Assembly: GCA_038380795.1 (NCBI GenBank)
Contig: CM076260.1
Span: 6,278,033 to 6,342,032 of the forward strand
Origin: Pyrocephalus nanus
Lineage: Eukaryota > Chordata > Aves > Passeriformes > Tyrannidae
DNA: 64,000 nucleotides
Reading direction: 5' to 3'
Part shown: positions 52,801 through 61,800 of the stretch, in pieces
Layout: each line of letters opens with the position of its first letter
How positions within the stretch are numbered: position 1 is the first letter of the stretch
Translations under genes and position numbers: made by a program
The notes under the pieces: generated by a model
What the model saw: the letters and a program-made list of their open reading frames with translations, nothing else
What the model was told of the DNA's origin: nothing
Database searches by the model: none

Positions 52801-55800
52801 AAGAACCACGTGCTTTTGGCCGATGAATCGTGGCCAAAAATGTGGTATTTCTGCTAGCACCCGTAAATAAGGATGTCTAATGAAGCTCTGCAACTTCACT
52901 GCAGATCATCCACCACAGCCTCAAGGACCACGCTTCGGGTACCACAGATTTTAGGGACAATGGAGTGCAGGGGTTATGGAAAAAAGTTATTACAAATGGG
53001 AAAAAGTTATCACAAACAGAAAAAAGCTTAAGAAACTGCAGCCCCAGAACTCGAAAGAGTTAAAAGGAAAATGATAAGCATCACAAATACAAGAGAAGGC
53101 AGAAAACTAATTCCAACAAGACCTTACTGGTTCTATAAATGCGTTAATGAAGGCAAACAAAGTGTAGGTCTATTAATCAGCAGGAAGGTGAAGAGAGTAC
53201 ACGACAGAAGACGCCCTATTCAAAACCTTCTTTGCTTTGTACTTGAGCGCTCAAGGATGACTTTTCATCAAGGCCTGATCTCTCTTAAACCTTCTAATCT
53301 TTGTTCAATCCATTATTTGTTTGCCCCCCCCCTCCTTGTTAAATGTGCTTTTCTAAAGGTTAACTGTGAACGGATGTTTAAGGTTGAGCAAAGTCAGCTC
53401 AGACTAAGGACTTATCAGTGCTGTCTGCACAGACAAGGAGGGGTCAAAACTGCCACTGTAGCTCTGCAGAGGAAGAACCAAGCACCCTGCTCAGTGCTCA
53501 CAGTCATGCCACCATTAATTTATCGCTGATTTCAATTTAATGATCACAACATGTCATCTTTAAAGTCTCATCAGAAAGCTGACGGCAAATCATCCACTAA
53601 ATGAACAGAAAACACTACCAAAAAGAGCGGCCAGGCAGACCTGATGACACTCGTGGAGCTGTACACGTCCACGACACGGCCTTTAAGGACAACCTTCCTA
53701 CTCCAGCACAGGCAAAGGGCTGGGGACACAAGCCAGAAGCTGGGATTTAGGGCTAAGAACCTGAAATTGAAGCGCTGCCAAGAGGCGGGGGATGACTCAG
53801 CCTCCCAGAAACTGATGGGGTGAGGGCAAAAGGACAACACAAAAGATAACCAGACCCTGAGTCACCGAGAAAATTAGGACAGTGTAACATAGAAGAAAAG
53901 TCAAAAGGGAAAAGAAAAGGTGCCTTCACTCAAGATCCTTCTACCAAGGATGGATGGGAAGAAGGAGAGAAGGTGGAGCAAGCAGGTGACATTCCCTCCA
54001 TTAACCCTTCCTCCAGGAGCAGGGACACACCACGGGAATTGGAAGGACGAGAAGCCAAGGATGAAGAAACACCTGAGGAGCCACCGTATGAGCTTTGTCC
54101 TCACTACAAGACCCAGAAAGTTAGAAAAGCCATCACTGGATGTGGGGGCAGCCCCTCCAAAGCCCAGTCACTACTGCTCACCGTGCCCGTTGCAGTAATA
54201 GATCCACTTCTCCCTGTTCTGCGTGGGGGTGGTGGACTTTTTCATAATAGCTTTTTCCACAATGGCACTGGGATCTTGCCTGGGCCCTTTCTTCAGAGTC
54301 CGTGAGCTCTTCCTGACGCTGCAGACGACGATCACCACCAGGACCAGCAGCAGGAAGAGGACAATCATCCACGGCAAGTGTTCGTTGATGTCGAAGTGCT
54401 GGTGGACGTTCTGCGAACCTCGCCGGGGGGGCCTGTACGGGACGCTGGACTTCTCTCCCCCCATCATCTCCAGCGACGGCTGCTTCTCCAGCGCTTGGCT
54501 GGTCTGCTTGTGCCGGTAGCTCTGTGCCTGGCTGGTGGTGCCAGAGCCCACGAGGGTCCTGCCGGCGCTGTCCGTCCTGTTGGCCGAGGTCTCGTTGTCG
54601 TAGCGTGCCGGCTCCACCATGCTGCTGGACGCGCGCGGCGCTGGAGAGGGGACAAAATCGGGAACTGAAGAGTTCAGACCTGTGAAAGGAGAGGAGAGTT
54701 CAGTGTCACGGCACCGGAGACGTGATATGGCAGGTCTAAGACCCTGCTTGGCCAGCAGGCAGAAACCCAACGCCAGGCAGCGAGAAAGAGTAGAGGTGAA
54801 GTCGAGGTTTGTCTCTGGGAACAGATGGGTACGGTTACAGAGGGAGGCTCGAGGTAAAACTGACCCTTGGTGGTTAAGGCTAGTGGCAACTTATTGAAAA
54901 AAAATTAGTTATTACAGGCATGTTGTCAATCTGTGTTTGTCCCATATTCAGCATTTCTCAGAAAACTCCCAACTTTGAGCAAGTTGATTTTTCTTTCTTA
55001 AGTTCACAAAAATTAGCTTTAGTTCAGTTGTGGAATTTCATATTTGGGTTAAAAGTACAAAAATACATGACAATTTGTAGGCTTAGTGTCTCTCCACTGG
55101 GTTGTGCGTTAAGGACGCACAAACTTTTTATCAGCACTGCAAGCACTTGCAGGTGCATCAACTATAAAATAAGTTTCTGAAGCAACCAAACCTCGCCCTA
55201 AGAGCTACCTTGCATCTTTACTGAGCTTCCTTATCAACCAACAGCTCTCAGGGCCCCATCAGTTGCACCACCAAAGCCTGGTGAGAAGAGGAAGAAGGGC
55301 TGTTGTGGCAAAAACTACAGCTTATTTCGGGAACTCATCTTTTGAAGATCATGTCTCATACCAGCTGAGACAGAAAGTGGGTGTAACCATTTGTAACCTG
55401 GTTTTGTCCCTGAGTTGGTTACTCAAAACACTCTGACCAGGATACAAACAAGGAAAACCCTTTAACTTTTACGTAATTGTCTGCAGTTGGTTTCAAAGTT
55501 CAGGAACCACTGTCCTCTCCCAATGATAAAACAATGTCAGAGAAAACTTTCAGACCTAACAAAGGTGAAGCAGTAGAAGCCTACCAGTGTCAACACTTCC
55601 CTGCAATTACATTTACCAGCTCACGTGTTAAGGTTACCAAAGGATGCATTTTTTAATTAAAATTATCAATATGAGATACTGTAGGGAAGCTACTTCCCAC
55701 CTTGAGTGGGGTCCTACAGCAGCAGCCCCAAAACCAGCCACATCATTATAAAGACTGTGATGATTGAACCACTCCCAATTAAGCAAGAGAATGGGGAACT

Positions 55801-58800
55801 CCACCTGGTTCTCCTCACTGTTGGTAACTTGTGGAAATCTTAAAGATTGAATAAAGTAAAGTTACAGGACAGCCCAGGCCCCTGCAAGGCTATTACAGAA
55901 ATGGTTCCCATTCAACCAATACTCTGGCTGAGAACAGAGTGAGACACAGCAAGGAAAGCACAGGTATGAAAGCAATGAATCCATCAGAAGAGGAGTCTCC
56001 CTGCTGCAGGGAGACTGCAGCAGGGGCTTTCCTGCTGCATCCCAACTCAGGTTCGCCACAACCGCACAATGACTTGTGCCAGCGCATCACAGAGATGAGG
56101 AAAGAGGCTGGGGAACGTGATGCCCTTTCAGTCCAAACAGCAGGACAGCCAAGAGTCTGATCGTGACTGCAGTCTCACTGAAAATGTTATTCAATGTTGT
56201 TTAAAATAAGTGAGGGCAACCCAATGTACTCTGCAGCTGCCTTCTCGCCAAGAAGCAAAAGCACCACCCTGGCTTTAGACCAGGTTGGTTTTTAACAGCC
56301 TAAAACCAGCCCTGACCAAGGCAGGAACACACTCCCACAACCAAACCCACATCTGTGTTTACGTGGTGGACGTTACCTTTGGGAAGATCAGCGGTTGGTG
56401 GAACTTCATAGGGCTGCTCACCCGCTTCGGCGCTCGATGAAGTCAAAGACATGTTCGGAAGAGACGCCGGAGAACCACAGACGTTGTCGCTCTCCTTCGT
56501 CCCTGGCTTGATGACCACCATGTTTTTCCCAAAGCAGTCAGTGTATGGTTTGCACTTCATCACACTAGAAGGCACATCAGAAAAGGTACCACGAGGGCAC
56601 GGCTTGCACCTTACGTCTTCCGTGTCGGTTCCTTTCTTGCGGACGCCCCAGCCGACCGGGCACACCGTGTAAGGGACGCAGGTATCGTTCGTCTGAAACG
56701 TACCAGACAGGCAAGTGCACTCGCGGTCAGTCAAGGCAGTACAATGAGTTTTCTCAATCATTGGCAGTTCACAGGGTTTCCTACAAGCGTGGCACCGCTC
56801 TATGCCGTTCTCATGCTTGGTGAAGGTCCCATCTGGACAAGGGCTGCACTCTCTTAAGGTACTCTTCGTGCAGTGCTTAGACACGTAGGTTCCTGCAGGA
56901 CATTTGTCACAGGTCAGCTCTTCGTTGGTGGCACGGTCGAGGTGGCGGTACTTGCCAGGGGAGAGGCTGATGGCATTCTGCTCGGAGGTCAGCTTCGACT
57001 GACCATCAGCGGTGCCAAGGAGCATGAGCAGCTGGAAAACAAGCACGAGGTATCAGTCAACAACAGCGTGCAACTGGAGCCCTCTCTGCCAGCGACCCCT
57101 TGTAGGTTCGCAAGGGATGTCCCAGAGCCACGTCCCAGAGCCACAGGAACATGGACAAGTTACTATGCCTCAGTGAGGCTGGAGTGGAATAGAACCAGTG
57201 GAGGTGGAAGCACACTCTCCCGACACATCGCCAGTTACAATTATAATTCCTTAAACTTGACACCACACTTCTCAGTGAGACTAAGCATCATTTACACTGC
57301 AACCCTGCCAGGGTGGTAAATACCGCTAATTGAGTTTCAGCAGTATGTGCTACCTGGGCACCCCAGGAGAATTCAGACTAGCTTTGCATTTCAAGCCTGA
57401 GAGGCTCCAGCATGAGGCAGGCGCTCGCCAAGAAGACAAAAAACACACACACAGGTGGAAGCTCTGACCTGTAAAACTTTCCTCCTCTATTTGTTAATCT
57501 GCACTTGTTCAAATAGTTACCTTTCTAAGTAACGCAAACCAGGACAAAATCCGGGCTAGCAGCTGTTTCTGAACCATTTCTCAGCCCCTCTTGCCCTTCC
57601 ACGAGTTTTTATGCCCCAGTGTAAGCGTTGGGTTTGTCGAGACCACAAGGGATGTTCTGCTTTGAGTCTCCAACCACATCTGAACTCACTCTAAACCAGC
57701 TGCATTAGCAAGAGGAGAGAAAACCCAATGCTATTTTTACAGCTGTGCTGTAACTCAGCTCCTCATTGCATCAGACACAGGTAAACGGACACCAGTTTTT
57801 AGACACTGAACTGAAACCAGCTGGACTTGGCCATACGATGGCTATAAATCTGTTTATCTTTACTGACTTCCAGTCTTAAGGTTTTATTCCCTTAATTCCT
57901 TCACGTCGACACTGCTCCATCCCTAAGAGAAACCCCATCTACCAAGAACGATCTTTGCTTCCCCCAGATCATCTCTGGTCAATGGATTTAACGTTAGTTA
58001 TGGCAGTGGAGATAAGATACCAGGAACAAAAGGCATATCAAAAGAAAGGCTGACACAACCTCACACAGCATGCAAAGCAATAGGAAATACATTTTCAAGC
58101 AGCTGCAGGATAAATTCAGAGGGCAGAGGTAACAAGTCAACATTACCTTGAATTTTCAAAGGCGCTTCCCTACACTGAAGGTAAAAAGACCATAGACCCT
58201 AATTCTGTTCAGCTGCACAGCCAAGCACATAAATCACTTGGCTGTGTTATACAATCCCTCGCCTCCCGCTCTGCTACCTATTCTGGGCTATCAGCCAACA
58301 AGAATATATTCAGAAGGAAAAAAAAAAATAAAACAAGGCTCCCAACAACATGACTCTGCAGAAGGCACATCGCGGCAGAGCCGCAAGCCGCGCCGCGTCA
58401 TTTTTTGGTGCAGTCTCTCTCTTCCTGGAAACACACGGCACATTCCTGTTTCACCTGCTAAATAATTTACAGCTTGGGATTTGTACAAAACACTTCATAT
58501 TTTTATTTTATTTTTTTTTTTATTTCGTTAGCTTTCTCCCCCTGAAGCAGCAATTACAGAGCAGGCAGAAGCAGGCAAGCCCGCAGGAGCTGATGAGGAT
58601 CCTGCAGTGGCCAGACTAATTACAGCACGTCAAATTAAAAAGCGGGGCTGCCCTGGCAGGCAGCAAAGGCTTACAGGATGCATTTTATTTTTCTCCTCCC
58701 CTAAGACATGATTTAACAAAGTGCTTAGCTGGCTCTAAGGAAATCTGCCACCCTCCCCTGTAATCTCCATGACGCATCCCTGAATTAGCAATCCAGCTTC

Positions 58801-61800
58801 TCGAGGTGGCGTGGGGGGTCACCTGTGTTACTCACCCTCCTCCTGTGCCAGCACTGAACGGGACAGGTTGTTGGGAGAGGCAGGACAGGCAGTGACTCTC
58901 CTGCCTCACCAAGGGTGAGCTGTGTACCGCTGTCTCAGACACTGATTTCTCCCTCAGCATCAAGCCAGACCTCGGGAAACCCATGGACAGCCCAGCCACA
59001 AGCATATGCCATGGGTTCCCTCCTGCTCTCCCTGTTTTTCCCATCTCCAGCATCTTCCCATCGCTCATGCGGGTAACTAAAGCCTGTAACCACACCAGGT
59101 TGTGGTTGGGCTTTTTTTAAACCCTATCTCAAGCAAAGCAGTGCTGGTATTTTTGAACGTCTCAGGATCTTCAGCTACACATGCACTTCCAAGCTTAGGG
59201 AGAACAGCAAGTTCCAGTGGGGGAAGGCTAAGCAGCTTTGTGCATCTGCTATTTATTCAGATTGGCATTTCTGGTCTCTGAAATAATTCAGCTGCTCAGG
59301 TTTTGCACCCCTTGGATCTCTGCAAGCAAAGGCCAGGAGCAGGAGGACATCTTCAGCAAAAAGGGGTGTCTGTTGGAGTGTTCCATCACCCTTAGGGCTG
59401 CCCACTAGCACACAGAACAAGACCTTTCTGGCTGACAACACCAGTGCCAGTGAAAAAAGCAACCAAGTAACAAAGCGAGCTCCGCTGAGCCACTGCATTT
59501 CAGTTCATTTACTCCGGTACCAAAGGAAGCATATAAAGTAACAAAAAAACCAGGGGAAGCAGGAACTGGTGCAAGACAACACTACACAGCAGATTTGGTT
59601 TCAGCAGTTTCAGTGATGCGCCCCGTGCCTGAGGCAGGAGCAGCTCTTAACAACGAAGGGTTAAAAGGGACAGGGGTCCCTTTCTGAAAGGGTCAAGTGG
59701 GACAGGGTGGCCATAATCCCAAAGAGCATCCCCAACTCAGCACCAACACCCTGCAGTGCGCGAGTAAAGACACTTCCCAGCCACCTTCACATGTTTCAAC
59801 ACATGAAGGTTTTATGGTATGAGGAGAGGGCTGAGGGGCACTACCATTCTCACCTCCCCACATCGGGAAACACTCAGACAAAGGGACCTTCATGTTCAGC
59901 TGCAGATAACCCCTCAAAGCAGCAGCATCCCACAGCTGGCATGGGCACAACCCACCTCACCACCACCCAGCTTGAGGACTCCACCTCAGTAGTCACCTCT
60001 GTGCCGTGTCTCCATCCCCCTCTTTCAATAACTGTGTGCTGCATGGGGACCCAGTGGGCAACCTGCACAGTTAACATCTTTTGGGGGTCCACAAGCTGCC
60101 TGGGCACTTGCACAGAGGATGCTGCTACGAACACCTGAGTAACCTGGTCTAGGAGTTGGCATTCCTGCCATGGCAGGGAGGTTGGAACTAGATGATCTTT
60201 AAGGCCCCCATCCAATACAAGCCATTCTATGATTCTGTGAATACACATCTCACTCTGGACCCAAACCTGCCTGTCAAAGCACCAGCAGAAAGCTGGTGAA
60301 TCAACTTTCTGTCCTGAAATTTGTGTCCTGAAATGCTGTGACACCGAGACTGTTGCAATCTTATGTTTGGTGCCCTGCTGCCAGTCCTGCGGGGACACAT
60401 CAATAAACCTAAAACTAAAGTAAAAATAAAATAAAATAAAATAAAATAAAATAAAATAAAATAAAATAAAATAAAATAAAATAAAATAAAATAAAATAAA
60501 ATAAAATAAAATAAAATAAAATAGACAAAAGGCAGATAAATTCAAGGCACTTGATCCCAGTAGAGAAGAAAAGGAGTAGAGCTGTAAGTGAGCGCAGGGA
60601 CCAACAGTGCTAAACTGATACTCTGGGAGTGATTTCCAAGCAAAACCAACAGAATTTGGTAGAAACAGCAGCTGGCTCCATGGTGATGCCTTGGCATAGG
60701 CTGGGGATGAGCTGTGCTGCCCCCCCCACCCTTCCCGAAGATCAGCTTCACCCTTCGCTGACAGCACTGGGAAAGCGCTTGCAACATTGAAGTAAAAAAA
60801 AAAATAAATATATAAAAACCCCAGAAAGACAAATAAACTGGTCTGGAAGTTTTACGGTAACTTGGCAGACAGGGAGAAGTCCATCTCCTGCCCCACTCTC
60901 AGTAAAAAGGATCAAGTTACTCAGACCAAAAAAAAGTTGCCTGTGAGGAGAGTATCAAAGAGAAAAGCAAGTTTCTGCATCTTGCAACACGACCAGCTAT
61001 TTCAGCTGGCTTGGGGTTTGTGAAACCAGAGTCTGGGAGTCACCGCTCAGCAGTTCCTTTACTACGTCTCAAGAGTGAAACTCAGGCAGATGAGCGAGCC
61101 AGAACAGCAGCACTGAACATCTGGTCCCCATGAAGGAAAACCCAGCAGCCACCCCTGCAGCCAGCACAGACCCAAGCTCGCCAGCATCCCTGCCAGCCAT
61201 GGTTTTGCTCCAAACAGATGAAATCCCCCAGGTTTCCAAAAGCCCCAGGTTGAAACAAGGTGACATCGTGCTGGTTCCAGGTGAGGGCAGTGGGGGCAAT
61301 GGTGAAAACCACCTTGCAGCAGCTGGTGAATGCCCAAAAAATCTGCCAAGAAACCACGGCCAACACCAGCCCCACACAACCGCTACCGCTCCAAAAACAA
61401 GCAGCCAGAAGGATTCGGGTTTGCTGCACCAGTAAAAGAACCACCAGCTATGGATTAGAACTTCCACTTCCCTCAGGCTGGAAAGACATTAACTCCTTGT
61501 TGGGCCAAAGGGAGATGCCCAAAATGTTGAAGATATTGGATGAAAACCCTGAAAGCATCCTGCCAGCTCACAAGCAAATGGGAATAGCTCATTTGCTCAT
61601 ACACACAAAGTGTGAGACCACGCAAATAATATACATCTCTGTTTGCTCAGAGTCTCACTTTATTCTCCAGAATTTTATTTCCCCACACCTTTACATCATC
61701 CTTTTTCCTCCCCTCTACACCCGTCATTCCCCACTGACCTCCAGGATCCTAGCTGGAGCTGCATATCTCAAGCTCCCCATCAGCATCTCATCTTCCAGAC

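Larger units (their letters stand above)
39461..54181 (-). other. TNFRSF21: TNFRSF21 intron 3 (14.7 kb)
   Basis: The longest intron, from donor GTGAGC at 54181 to acceptor CCGCAG at 39461. It contains a solo LTR, two CR1 copies, TA-rich tracts and A/T homopolymer runs (poly-T near 47264-47276, poly-A 47779-47795), listed separately where notable. Stretches near 43010-43345, 47580-47720 and 51840-52090 are repeat-free, A/T-rich with scattered CpG, and look more constrained than their surroundings. No additional exon is supported. Confidence 0.8.

Noticed and set aside
53071..53529. Plus-strand open frame of 152 codons in intron 3
   Set aside because: No recognised family, no splice or promoter context, and antisense to the gene; it is probably chance, though it is the cleanest of the unexplained frames.
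59874..60767. Open frame of 297 codons on the minus strand
   Set aside because: It runs through the (ATAAA)n array, giving a repetitive Tyr-Phe-Ile-Leu stretch, and through a CR1 end; it has no similarity to a known protein.
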